64,000 nucleotides of DNA from Aphrophora alni. Taxonomy: Eukaryota; Arthropoda; Insecta; Hemiptera; Aphrophoridae. Below, piece by piece: positions 26,401 to 36,000 of the stretch. How positions within the stretch are numbered: position 1 is the first letter of the stretch; every line of letters begins with the position of its first letter. The position numbers and the translations under genes were made by a program. The notes beneath the pieces were generated by a model that saw only the letters and a program-made list of their open reading frames with translations, did no database searches and was not told where the DNA came from. Location of the stretch: positions 88,120,385-88,184,384 of the forward strand of contig OY740774.1 in assembly GCA_963513935.1 (NCBI GenBank). Direction: 5' to 3'.

Positions 26401-29400
26401 AAATACCATCTTTCCATTTTTTAATCGTCTACGGCCTATGTTGAACACTTTCCAGTTTTAGATATCTCCAAAGTAAAATATCAAAAGAAGATAGATGAGG
26501 TGTCCTGAAAAAATTTCTCATAGAAGTTCTGTAGATGCCCTAGCCATGTGTTTGAAACCAAACTTGTTGAGTCTTGGCCCCAGGAATTTATTTAACATCT
26601 CTACATAACATGAGATGTAACTGTCTGTTTAGTTTTTATGTCTAAAACAAGTATAGCTCAATTATGCCAAATTTCACAGACCAAAGTAATATGTTCAACG
26701 TGGGGAGGAGTATACGTACATTTTTACCTCTTGCGATCATAAGTCACATGTAGCCTCTCTCCACTATGACAACAAATGGATCTAATGTGGAACATATAAA
26801 TATGACCCAACTAAATTCATTGGTCTTCATGATAATTGAACATGACTCCTCTCACTTCCGAAACAACAACACCAACCGGAGGCCAACTACTGCTTATTGA
26901 CGCACTCCAACAAATGAAAATTAAGTTCGTCTTTAGAGAACACAACAGCATTTTCCAAATTAGCATCACAAGATGATTGGCGAAAGAAGTTACATTCCTT
27001 ATGTTCCTGACACTCCTTATCTAACATTCTCCTCCCTTTTCAGTCAGATATTCCTGAGATCACAGAATGTTGAGAAGATTTGGTAATTGTTCGAAAGCTC
27101 CCAAGTCTAGTAGGCAATATCGTTTTTAAAGCTGAATTTGTCTCTAATATCTCACCCACAACAATATAGTTTCCTGTCAGGAGGGAGCTCTTCCATGTTA
27201 ACCTACTTATAAATGCTTTCAAAATAAATGACATCACCATTTTTTTTTTTTTTAATAAGTTTTAATAACAAACACTCAGTATTCACCATTCTTAGCCTTT
27301 GCTAGTGGTCTACAGAACATTATTTTTTCCTTGTTTAAAGATAGATAGGAGAAAGATGAGAGAGAGGATTCTAACCCAAGACTACCCGAAGAAGATATAT
27401 CCAGTTAGGTCCCTTGGGATTGCCAATCCTGTACTCATTATGAGTCCCTAAGGGCTTCACCAGAAACTACAGAATTTATAGACACTAAAGTTTTATTGAA
27501 CATAATGTTACATACCCTATTGACAGACCAGTTTGTCATCAATATTAAAACTTCTAAGGTTTACACTGCATTATATCTTCAATCTGTAACATGAGAACAA
27601 CATGAAGCCTAAATTTGTCAAGTGACTTTGGATTGAAAAATATCATTTCTGGGCAATTCTGACACACCAAACTTACACCGAATCTCAAGTCAGCCTTAAC
27701 AAGGCAATTTCTACTTGACTATTAAGTAAATTACTGTGCAATTACATACCTTATCACGAATCAGATCCAGCCTAACTAGACCTCACCAAATATGTAACAT
27801 TAATCCCATGAATTTACATTTAGCTCCCAAATGGTAGCCACAGGGATGTTTAATTATCCAGCCGAATTAGATTTTGTATTAACTCAAAAAACTGAAATAT
27901 GAGGAAGCACAAGATATCCCCTGTTAGTTGAAATATTACACACAGCATGGTTTCTATGATCGGCTGATTGCAGTTCAAGATCAGTGTCCCTAATTTTCTA
28001 GTCATTTAAAGTGAAGGGACCCAAAATGTTCTGAGTCATGAGATAGTAAGTCATGGGTCATCACAGAGTCTTGCCATGGTTCAACCTTTCTTAAAGTTGA
28101 AGAATACTTGTGTCACTGCAAGAACTGAAGCAAAACTGTCGTTCTCTGATTGTGTAGCTCTCTATATTGGGGAGTTTGTACCTGCCTATTAGAGTCTACC
28201 AATGCATAAATACAATACTAGAAATATGAAGAATATTTTGTTCAATCTCTTAGAACTGTATTGACATGTCAAAATGTTTTTCATAATGGAACAAAATTGT
28301 ATAATGCCATACCATTATGCTTCAAAAATATTATTAACACTTTGAAGTCTAACTCTCTAACGCTCTGCTTTTCTATTGTGCCTGGAGGTTATGGAGATGT
28401 TTTTAAAAAATTGTGGTATATGTTATATTTATTATATATCATTTTAAACCCAAAGAAATTACCTTTTTAAATATATATACATGTAAATACATATTTTGCT
28501 TACAGTAAACACTCCTTAGTCTTGAAAAAGGGTAAAATACACACACAAACAAAAATAGCTACACAGCACTAATAGGCCTAAGGTTGTCACTAAAAAGTCT
28601 GAATCGTTATTTTCATCGATTTCGCCCTCAGAATCAGAATCAAAAATCGGTTCATTCACATTTTCTCTCAAAATGTCACTAATTGAATTATTTCCATCAC
28701 CTTGGCCGATTATATGCCGACATCACGATCGTATAGAATTATTTACCACGGTCCGATGTATACTCGGGATTCGGCGGCGAGCGCTGGCGCGACTGCCCGT
28801 CCTATACTCGCGCTTAGGCGTTAATGTTAAAACATTTAAATTAAAAATTAAAGGCTTATTATTTTATCAATGGCTTTTTATTTTCTAATTGAATATTTTT
28901 TATGATAATTATGTAATAGATTTTTAAGGACAGCTTTATAAATTACTGTTGATTAGTATTAATTATTATGTCATATATTGTTGTTATTATATATATAGCC
29001 ATAAAATTCTAATTATGTTGTATTGGCATTGTCATGTTTGTAAAATAAACACAGTAATAAATTATTCCAATTCTTATTCTTATTCTTAATATATACTATA
29101 GTAGACTCTAAGTTCAGCCTATACAATTGCTTTATATAAGATAATTGTCAAAAGCGACTTCAGTATCGAGGAAGGTGCATACTACAACCTATTTAACTTC
29201 GTTTAATCCAAATTTGCAAGACTTCCCAAACTGGTAAGGATGTTGATAATTATGAAGAGCAGTACCAGAACCCTCTTTCAAATAAGATTAGACCCCAAAC
29301 AAAATTGTTGTTTTTATTCTCTAATAAGACATCAAATTATTATTTTATTTACTTGTATAACACTTTAAAAGGTTAAAAGTTTGTACCATTTTTAAAATGT

Positions 29401-30756
29401 CAAAATGCAACACATTTTGTCTACACATACTAGATATTTTTACTTTTCTGTATTTTCAAAGTTTTATGTTTCAAATTTGTTTCAGTGCTACAAAAGAATC
29501 CTAGAATTAGAACCTGACAATATTCAAGGCCTCCACAATCTGTGTGTCGTATATGTAGAGAGAGGTAATCTATTAAAAGCAGAAGCATGTCTGAAGCGTG
29601 CTCATCGTCTAGCACCCACTGAAGACTATGTTCTACGACATTTGAAGATAGTCCAGAGTCGAGTAGCCAAATTAAGAGTGGATGAGAAACCAGGAGAAAT
29701 GAGCATGGTATGTGACTAACGTTTAAAATATAATCATTTTATTAAAATTTCACAGCCAGCTCTACTTTGGTGGGAAGTTCCACTGGTTAGCCACTCACCA
29801 GTGTGGGCTGATAAGCAGGGACATAACTAGGCTAGTCAGCACCCGGGGCAACCACCCATTTTGGCCCCCTCCCACTGGGCTAAGGTCAATTCCCTACAAC
29901 TCTCCCCTGAAAGTGTGTCTATCTGCACAATAGGGTACTACATGGTACTACCCTAGATCCTAAAATACTTTTTAACATTAAAACTATTTCCAACTGGAAT
30001 AAATGGTAAATAATTGAATATGCGATTTCAAAGACAAACAGTTTATTTAATTACAAAATTATAATACATTTTAGGTTGTAAAATATGTAAATATAAAGTA
30101 ATTATTAGTATTAGGTTAAGCTATGAAAAATATAGTTAAAAATACTGATTTAAAGATGGAATTGTGATTAGAACTTTACTTTACAGGCTTTTTTTGCTGC
30201 AAATGTATTAAAATTATTTTGCTGTAAAATTAAATTAAAATGAATTGTAAAAAATGATTATAATAATAAAAAGAAATTGATTGTAACAATAAATTTAATT
30301 TTCATTTAAAAAGCCACATGTGTCTTTGTTATATTACGTTTGATTTTTATATGTAACAATGATTATATTTAAGTGATTGTTATAATGTCTGATTAAACTG
30401 TACCAACAATATGTGAGATATACAAGCTATTGAGTATATATACTGTAAGACGTGCGCGCTGAATAGGTTTAAACATTGTGCTCTGAGACATTTTTGGAAA
30501 GAATAAATCTAGAACTGTTCTTACTGTAACATTTCCTTACACAAATTGTTCAAATCAAACTCTTTTGTTTTAGGAACTAGAAGAAACACTTATTGATCCA
30601 ACAATACAAGAAGACCAGACCGGCAACACTATACAACATCCAAGCAGTGATTCAATAGTTCCAGACACTGAGACACATTACGCAAGGCATCCTGACTTCC
30701 CAGAAAGTAGTTCCGTGTTCCGGGAAGATACCACACCTAAACCGTCTTTATCTTAG
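11205..30756 (+). CDS. TMTC3: TMTC3, transmembrane O-mannosyltransferase with TPR repeats (5'-partial, 9 exons)
   Basis: Nine exons joined in phase give 627 residues and a stop: 11205-11460, 14028-14176, 17145-17363, 18362-18455, 19759-20049, 23035-23217, 25615-25899, 29486-29707, 30574-30756. All introns are GT-AG. Residues 1-150 hold the TMTC-specific segment (DUF1736 type) with [39 protein letters not shown] and several hydrophobic helices. Residues 185-560 are a run of TPR repeats ([50 protein letters not shown] and so on). Family knowledge: TMTC1-4 are ER membrane enzymes that O-mannosylate cadherins, with the TPRs in the lumen. The diagnostic stretches match TMTC3 better than the other paralogues as I remember them. 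The N-terminal part, roughly 250-280 residues in the family, was not found. The C-terminal tail is short (about 60 residues after the last TPR), unlike the long tail of vertebrate TMTC3. Confidence 0.93.
11461..14027 (+). other. TMTC3 intron A/B
   Basis: 2.6-kb intron (GTAAGT ... TTTTCAG). The 12700-12900 stretch is poor in recognisable elements; no nested gene was found. Confidence 0.7.
14028..14176 (+). CDS. TMTC3: TMTC3 exon B
   Basis: The acceptor is TTTTCAG ending at 14027 and the donor is GTAATA at 14177. It encodes residues 87-135 plus two bases of codon 136. It contains [20 protein letters not shown] and [18 protein letters not shown], the most conserved membrane block of the family. 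Confidence 0.95.
14230..14985 (-). pseudogene. Penelope-like retroelement 3' end with GIY-YIG nuclease
   Basis: On the - strand [14 protein letters not shown] and [17 protein letters not shown] form the GIY-YIG endonuclease core typical of Penelope-like elements (Gly-Ile-Tyr ... Tyr-Ile-Gly ... Arg ... His). A frameshift near 14690 separates it from [20 protein letters not shown] and a terminal EKCHDIEYI. The trailing GATGGCGATATTGTCGTTAA at about 14260 is the kind of 3' sequence often seen after these ORFs. It is a truncated relic in TMTC3 intron B/C, antisense to the gene. Confidence 0.8.
15210..15910 (-). pseudogene. Mariner-like transposase relic
   Basis: Read on the - strand, [12 protein letters not shown] and KKMLTIFFD correspond to the catalytic-core region of mariner transposases (TGDE ... 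YGYD.ETK.QSS.W ... MLTVFFD). Stops and frameshifts are frequent. The same blocks recur at 18830-19640 and 31130-32260. It is antisense in TMTC3 intron B/C. Confidence 0.65.
17145..17363 (+). CDS. TMTC3: TMTC3 exon C
   Basis: The acceptor is GATTGTTAG ending at 17144 and the donor is GTATGT at 17364. The first base completes Arg136 and the exon ends two bases into codon 209. It encodes the last membrane helix ([15 protein letters not shown]), the family motif [16 protein letters not shown], and the first TPR ([20 protein letters not shown]). Confidence 0.95.
17924..17985 (+). mobile_element. Solitary pogo/Tigger-like terminal repeat
   Basis: TA then CAGTAGAACCTAATTAATCC and ATCCGGACAGCC resemble pogo-type termini such as those of the element at 54157. 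No partner end was found nearby. Confidence 0.35.
18362..18455 (+). CDS. TMTC3: TMTC3 exon D
   Basis: The acceptor is TTTGCAG ending at 18361 and the donor is GTAATA at 18456. The first base completes a Ser codon with the AG of exon C, followed by 31 codons: a TPR helix pair ([20 protein letters not shown]). Confidence 0.95.
18830..19640 (-). pseudogene. Mariner-like transposase relic
   Basis: The - strand around 19330-19210 reads [20 protein letters not shown] and QSS, stop, WIYSTY. This is a decayed TGDE..W.Y......ETKAQSS.W mariner core. It lies antisense in TMTC3 intron D/E. Confidence 0.65.
19759..20049 (+). CDS. TMTC3: TMTC3 exon E
   Basis: The acceptor is TTTTGCAG ending at 19758 and the donor is GTGAGT at 20050; phase 0 at both ends, 97 codons (residues 241-337). 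It includes [20 protein letters not shown] and [20 protein letters not shown], which are TMTC3-type TPR sequences. Confidence 0.95.
20837..21473. mobile_element. hAT-type MITE with perfect 8-bp target duplication
   Basis: The termini are CAGTGGCGGATTTCCC (left) and CAGGGACGGATTTATA (right, reverse complement). The flanking 8-bp duplication GATCTCAG is identical at 20829-20836 and 21474-21481. The 637 bp has no transposase. The GC-rich first 80 bases differ sharply from the AT-rich intron around it (TMTC3 intron E/F). Confidence 0.9.
22650..22790 (-). repeat. Dispersed repeat, copy 2
   Basis: In reverse complement it reads ACTTGTGCCATAAACATACC ... GATGATGGTCGAGGTTC, matching 9885-10060 in the opposite orientation. 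Confidence 0.5.
23035..23217 (+). CDS. TMTC3: TMTC3 exon F
   Basis: The acceptor is TTTTGCAG ending at 23034 and the donor is GTAATT at 23218; phase 0 at both ends, 61 codons. It encodes a TPR ([20 protein letters not shown]), then a helix rich in Arg and Leu. Confidence 0.95.
24290..24560 (-). repeat. tRNA-derived SINE, copy 1
   Basis: Homologous to 27320-27500 and 32925-33120. In reverse complement it has GTCTTGGGTTCGACCCGTCT, close to a Pol III B box, downstream of GGGCATGGCAATTTCAATGG. It ends in an AT-rich tail carrying GATGGTATTAGAGTATTCAA. Confidence 0.55.
25615..25899 (+). CDS. TMTC3: TMTC3 exon G
   Basis: The acceptor is CTGCCGTAG ending at 25614 and the donor is GTAAGT at 25900; phase 0 at both ends, 95 codons. 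It encodes two to three TPRs ([46 protein letters not shown]). Confidence 0.95.
26150..27000 (-). pseudogene. Tc1/mariner-superfamily transposase relic
   Basis: On the - strand [20 protein letters not shown] and ASTELL resemble the stretch before and around the third catalytic residue in the large insect IS630/mariner-related family (Y...L...L ... HTA..T..LL). The frame is scattered. It lies in TMTC3 intron G/H. Confidence 0.5.
27320..27500 (-). repeat. tRNA-derived SINE, copy 2
   Basis: In reverse complement it has GGATTGGCAATCCCAAGGGA, then TAGTCTTGGGTTAGAATCCT (B-box position), matching the copies at 24290 and 32925. Truncated at its 3' side. Confidence 0.55.
28200..29095 (+). pseudogene. 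LINE 3' end, interrupted by a 483-bp insertion
   Basis: [19 protein letters not shown] at 28210 (then a stop), [20 protein letters not shown] at 28274 and, after the insert at 28338-28820, [20 protein letters not shown] and a stop are the C-terminal end of a reverse transcriptase of the jockey/CR1 type (HNYNTRN ... FYNG.K.YNSLP ... FK..LK..L). The 3' UTR ends in repeated ATTCTT at about 29070-29095. It is inserted in sense orientation in TMTC3 intron G/H. Confidence 0.75.
28338..28820 (-). mobile_element. TTAA-flanked insertion (piggyBac-like, non-autonomous)
   Basis: TTAA stands at 28334-28337 and again at 28821-28824. The LINE frame is continuous across the two TTAA copies. On its - strand the insert encodes an acidic segment ([20 protein letters not shown], then [11 protein letters not shown]) of the sort found at the N-terminus of piggyBac transposases. 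The outer ends share little terminal-repeat sequence, so the class rests on TTAA and the acidic segment. Confidence 0.6.
29486..29707 (+). CDS. TMTC3: TMTC3 exon H
   Basis: The acceptor is TTGTTTCAG ending at 29485 and the donor is GTATGT at 29708; phase 0 at both ends, 74 codons. It encodes the last TPRs ([40 protein letters not shown]) and a basic linker. Confidence 0.95.
29708..30573 (+). other. TMTC3 intron H/I
   Basis: Intron with a GC-richer first 200 bases (29760-29930) of unknown origin, probably an old repeat. Confidence 0.6.
30574..30756 (+). CDS. TMTC3: TMTC3 exon I (terminal, with stop)
   Basis: The acceptor is TTTTGTTTTAG ending at 30573. There are 60 codons and a TAG stop at 30754-30756. 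The encoded tail is acidic and rich in Ser, Thr and Pro, with no recognisable domain, and is probably disordered. The 3' UTR runs into a mariner relic. AATAAA at 31182-31187 is a possible poly(A) signal but lies inside that relic. Confidence 0.85.
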   Translation, partial: ELEETLIDPTIQEDQTGNTIQHPSSDSIVPDTETHYARHPDFPESSSVFREDTTPKPSLS

Positions 30757-31129
30757 CATATAACTTGTCCTCGCCCCCAAGTCAACGAGTGATAATTTCT
30801 TGACTTCCGCTGTTTATATGTATATTTGTTGTTAACACACAAAGGTAAAACTCTTCTTATTTGGTTGAGGTTCTAATTGGTGGAGATTAATGTAGTGATA
30901 AATGTGTATACAGGTTTAAAGGATCTGCATTTTAATTTATTTTTATACTTTACTTTTTTAAGAACCGGTTATGTTAGTTAATTTTAAATTTATTTACCTA
31001 ACATGAAAGAGTTATGATATGAAACATGCAATTCAATAATGTCTTGAGACCATTAGACGTTGTTATTCTATAACCATGTGCAATGCACAATTGTATGACA
31101 ATGCAACTTATGTTCATGCTTTTTAAAGT

Positions 31130-32260
31130 TTACGAAGTTTGCTTAGAAAGTATCCAATCAAATTTATTTCCACAAAAACAAAATAAACAAGAATGACTTC
31201 TGGAGGAGACATGGACAGTAACTTCATGAGCATCACTATGAGTGAAGGAGTGTAGTCATTGCCATTTTCGTGAAATTATGACCCTTTCAATAGCATTTTC
31301 AACTTTGAGAACATCCTAAAATCATAAAGAGTCATGCCGGTAGGATAAGGTGCCTGGAATACCAAAGAAGTGCTGTGTTTGGCGAAGAGGCTTTGAATCA
31401 GATGCGAAGAATGAAAATGAATGAATAATTTACTTTAATTTTAGGGTAAATCTAGGACAATTCAAAATGGTGTGTTGTTAGGATGTAGTTCCGAAGGTCC
31501 CGTTTAGCTTAGTTGGTCGCATACAATATGAATGAACTCCTAATAATATTTTAATCTTTTGCTCTTCACCTCAAAGAAAACTATCAATATCACCAATTAA
31601 TTTAGCAGCTCCTGTGCCATTTTTTACCTCAGTAGAACATCTGCGGTGTGACGACTGCACTCACGACTCATCACCTGATCACTTTGTTCAGGAAGTTGCA
31701 GCGTTAAATATGTCTTAAAAAACTTCCAGATGAGTTGCTTCTATTCTGTAATTAACAACATTGACAAAACATTTGGTATCACTGTCTACAAGTCCAAATC
31801 TTACTGGAGTAATGTACCAAACCAGTGCTTATTTCCATCTTGTTCACAAGATTTTAGAGAGTGACATGACAGTCCTGCAAGTCTATGTTTGCTACTGTAT
31901 ATAATCTTGTCATTTTGGCTTGTCGAAGGTCTATTAGACTGTAAGATCCTCTCCATCCTTTTAGAACAGTTGTACCATTCTTTAATTTACCCATGCCATC
32001 ATCACCGAAAGCTTGCTGAATTTTCCGAATGATTTTGCATGGGTATCGCCAAACTTGATACAATACTGCTATTTGAGTTGTTCCATCATTTTATGGAAAA
32101 TCCGACACGCACTGAATACACAGCCTGATCACTCATGTGCATGAAGGTACTTTCTACCTCCCCATTAAATGTCATCTCATATACTTCATTTTATTCTGCG
32201 GGGAAAATTCAGTTCAGAGACTGTTTAAATAAGCCTTGTCTTATTCTGGTTTTACACAAT
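31130..32260 (-). pseudogene. Near full-length mariner relic
   Basis: The N-terminal helix-turn-helix region is visible on the - strand near 32060 (YQVWRYPCKIIRKIQQAFGD, then DGMGKLKNGTTVLKGWRGSY). The C-terminal part near 31370-31290 reads SLVFQAPYPTGMTLYDFRMF and SKLKMLLKGHNF, comparable to the mariner FQAPYSPDLAPCDFFLFPKL region. There are many stops. It begins within the TMTC3 3' flank. Confidence 0.7.
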
Positions 32261-32924
32261 ATTCTAGAAATGGTCGTTGATGCTGCTAAATTTCTAGTAA
32301 GTTCAATCTAAAAACTATATCTTGAGCCTTTATGAACTCATTTTTATATAATATCTGTTAATTTTTGCCTTGCATTAACTAACATTCTGACCAACTGATA
32401 ATTTAAGTTCAAAATTATTTAAGTGTAAAAAATAAAGAGTTGAGATCAATCTTGCTTGCAGTCTCAAACATAAGTTGTACTCATCATCCTTAATATTTTA
32501 CTCAGAAGACCTGGTTAGGATACAACTAGTAGTATACGACACACTAAATTAGTTTCAGACTGACAAGCCTGAGTCACAGACATGAATGGAGAGTCCTTTA
32601 TAAAGGCAAATACATAGTTACAGTAAAATCTTTTATCTGTCAAAGATAAAGACCCAGACGGAATGGTTTGGAATAGACAATTAACATAATAAATACTTTT
32701 ACGGCCCGCTGACGCCATTGCTAGAACCACATTTTATCATTTAATCTTAAACTTGTGTGTAGTTTTTACCCTTATAATAAAAGTACGTAAACAGAGTTTG
32801 ATACAATAGTACTATCGAATAACCATTGAAGGCTTCTTGTTTTAAAAAATTATACTCAATATTACGAATGGTGTCATTTTTTTATAGGTGAAAAACCATA
32901 TGAGTCATAATCTCCTTAGAGTAT

Positions 32925-33120
32925 AAAATAGAGAACCCTAGCCTTCGAATAACCTAATACCATTCCCTTATTAGTTGGGAGAGACTTGATAGGAAAGATA
33001 AAAGGGATGGACTAACCAAAAAACTAGATGAAGAAAGATTTAGAGAAATCCAGTTAGAATACCTTGGTATTTCACACCCTTAAGTACTCGTTATAAGTCA
33101 CCCCTTGAGGTGTTAAAAAA
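32925..33120 (-). repeat. tRNA-derived SINE, copy 3
   Basis: It shares CGAATAACCTAATACCATTC, TCCAGTTAGAATACCTTGG and AAGTCACCCCTTGAGG with copies 1 and 2 and has the same orientation. Confidence 0.55.
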
Positions 33121-33129
33121 ACAATTGTA

Positions 33130-33480
33130 CTTTATTTACAAATGAAATAAAATGCATAACAAACACTTTATGTGCAAAAGATGACATTTCAATCACTTCG
33201 TCATCATCTTCAATTGTTACATTTACTCAAACCTTTTTGGCACTGAATTACAAGAGACAAAAAATGTATTGAGTTTAGTAGTTGAACACGAATAAAATTT
33301 GTGTATACAACTAACGATGATTAAACGTCATTGAAACATATTCTTGATCCAAAGAAAGTGTTAGTTTTCTTTTATTTGTTGTTGGAAGTTTCCCTAAATG
33401 TAAATGTTTGTTTTCAAGTAAATGGACTTTTAAAGGAATATTAAATTTATCTTTAATATTAGAAGCGAATCATAAATATT
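33130..33480 (-). pseudogene. Penelope-like element 3' fragment
   Basis: On the - strand PLKVHLLENKHLHLGKLPTT and NKRKLTLSLDQEYV look like the C-terminal end of a Penelope-like ORF. It is followed by GAAGATGATGACGAAGTGAT, a trailer type common in these elements. Confidence 0.45.
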
Positions 33481-35249
33481 TCAATATTGTGTAGTAATTA
33501 ATAAAGAAACTAATTCTAACATTCCAAGAGCATTGTGTTGTTTGTTTATTAGGGCTGATACTTTTTGATTCACCAGGTTGTAAAATAATTCTCTACTACA
33601 CATATATTTAAATGCAGGGCCTATTCTAACAAATAATTAATTACTGAATACCAATACAGTAGCAAAAAGAATCAGTAGAGCAGCATATCTCAATTGGTTT
33701 AGGCTTGTACTTATTTCACAGTACTTCGGACTAGTGAAACAGAATTATTTTGTGTCGCTTACACCCTGTGTTCATTAGTCTAACAAGGATAAACTAAAAG
33801 TTAACCAAAAAAATTAAGAAGGAATTATAACAACTTCACAGTTAAGAAGTCCATTGTTAAATAGATGACAGATAATTTATATTTTACTTTACAGGCTTTA
33901 ATATAGATTCATAACTGAACATTCTTGACATTGCACTGTTTCTGAAGTGAAAAGAATAGATTTAAGAAAATGATCTCGTAAACACTTCAAAGATTTTATA
34001 ACAAGTTTTATTTGTTTCAGAGTTACATTCTATTTTTGTTTTTATAAATATTATTTACATTCCTGACGAAACTTTTCTTCTCTACTATTATCAAGTTCGA
34101 CTGCTAGATGATTTCTAAAAAGAAATATTCATTACTATGATATTAATCACCCATATTGTACTGTTTTTATTTGTGACTTTTTATTCTACAAAAATACCCA
34201 TACATTCCAAATATGTTTACATTTATGAGTACTTTACAAAATTGTACATTATATTATATAGATACAGGTGCCTTGTACATTGAGAAGTTATTTTAAAAAA
34301 TTATTAAAAAATTGAAAAAAAAAATCTAAAACAGATGAGATTTTTAACAATGTATGCAAAAACTTAGAGATATTTTTCTATGTTATTGTAAATAGGTGTT
34401 TAGATAGGGTGTATAAAGAATAGGTGGGAACAGCTGATCGTAAGTAACAAATGATTGATCTGTTAGAAAAGCTGATAGATTAGTCAGCTGGATTCATTGG
34501 CAACAAGAACATAATATAGATGGTGGAAAATACTGATTTTGTAGTGATTTTTGTATACTATGGTACCACTGGCTAGTCAGTTACAATGGGTGTAATAGAG
34601 ACTAGCCTAAAATAATGTCGTCATCAGTTCACTCAGTTATGATGTGGTTCATCAATTAGTCACTCAAAAACTATCTTTAAAATCAACAGAAAAATCTTAA
34701 TTATAGGAATAATTGTTTGTTAATTTGAACTCTTCTAATATGGTCAACCATAGGTCCATCAGAAATGTGGCTAGGTTAGGTTGAATTTATTAACAAACAT
34801 CTGCTCTGAATCATTCTTCAGTCATATATAGCAGCAGAACAAGTTGTTGTTTTTACATATAAATTTTTCAATAACTCTAATAATAAAGAAAACTGTAATA
34901 TTTATCTTTTTTACATCAAACATGGTTTGTTTTGCAATCTGATACTATACACAGATACTCACCACCAATGCCTTCTTTTCAAGTTTTTATATTACAGACA
35001 GTTTAACCTGATGACTTATGTTTTTAATTTATGGCTCATATTAGATTTACTTAATGACAATGTAATCTTATATTTAAATGCACAGTACACTATTGTACAG
35101 TGGAATTAAAAGTCGGAGACACTAAGTAAATTAATATAAAAACCATACTACAGCAACTAACTAATTTCTGAATAACTACAGATATACATGCAATTATTTA
35201 TTTTATAATAGGGCTGGTATTATGTGTCCTTTAGGTAGGCCTAATAAGA
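33481..35249. other. No gene seen
   Basis: AT-rich gene desert with no repeat family I can name. Confidence 0.5.
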
Positions 35250-36000
35250 CTTTCTACTCACAACCTCGTTTATAAAACATACCTTAATTTTACCTTTTAC
35301 GGAACCTAACCTGTTTACGACATACCTCAACAGATTAACTTACCATCTCTTGTAACTTTGCTACATTCACAGTGTCAACACTTGGTACTTAATCTTACTC
35401 TGATATGTAACCTACACAGGAAGCAACAAAAATTGTTCAGCTCCTTTCCTACAGTTCACATCATTCACAACAGATAGATCTCTTTTCACTATATTCGAAA
35501 AATGTCTGTTCAAAACACACTGCCCTGTGTCCCTATCATCAAGTCCTTTCTTACCAGTCCTGTACGATATTTACCCCTTCCTTCATCAGATCTCTTTAGA
35601 AGATCTTCGAATGTCTACTAGTGCATTCATTCTCCCTCTCTCTCTATTGACCTAAGTGCTTCTTCCTGGTTCAATTCCGAATTATAGTTCTCCCTCTTTG
35701 CTACAAAACTAGTGGATGATTTCTATCTAGCCAACTCATCCATCTTCTCACTAACCGTAATTCCACAATATCCCGTTATCCAGATCATCTTGATCGCTTT
35801 AACTTATGCTAATTTTATCAAATCATTTTGCATTCATCTATTAATATAGTTCTCACCGTAGGTGAACTCAAACCGTGCAGTATCTACCCGAACAAATCTA
35901 ACGTTACTCTTATCTAAAGCCAACACTTTCATGCATATTCAACAAACATGAAACAGAGTAGTCATGACGGTCAACAGTGAAAGATCACTTGAACATGACA
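35250..36000 (-). pseudogene. Possible LINE RNase H-domain relic
   Basis: In one - strand frame near 35830-35740 the sequence reads IKMIWITGYCGITVSEKMDE then LAR, resembling the last part of LINE-encoded RNase H (W..GH.GI.GNE.AD.LA). The region is less AT-rich than its neighbours. Very decayed. Confidence 0.35.
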
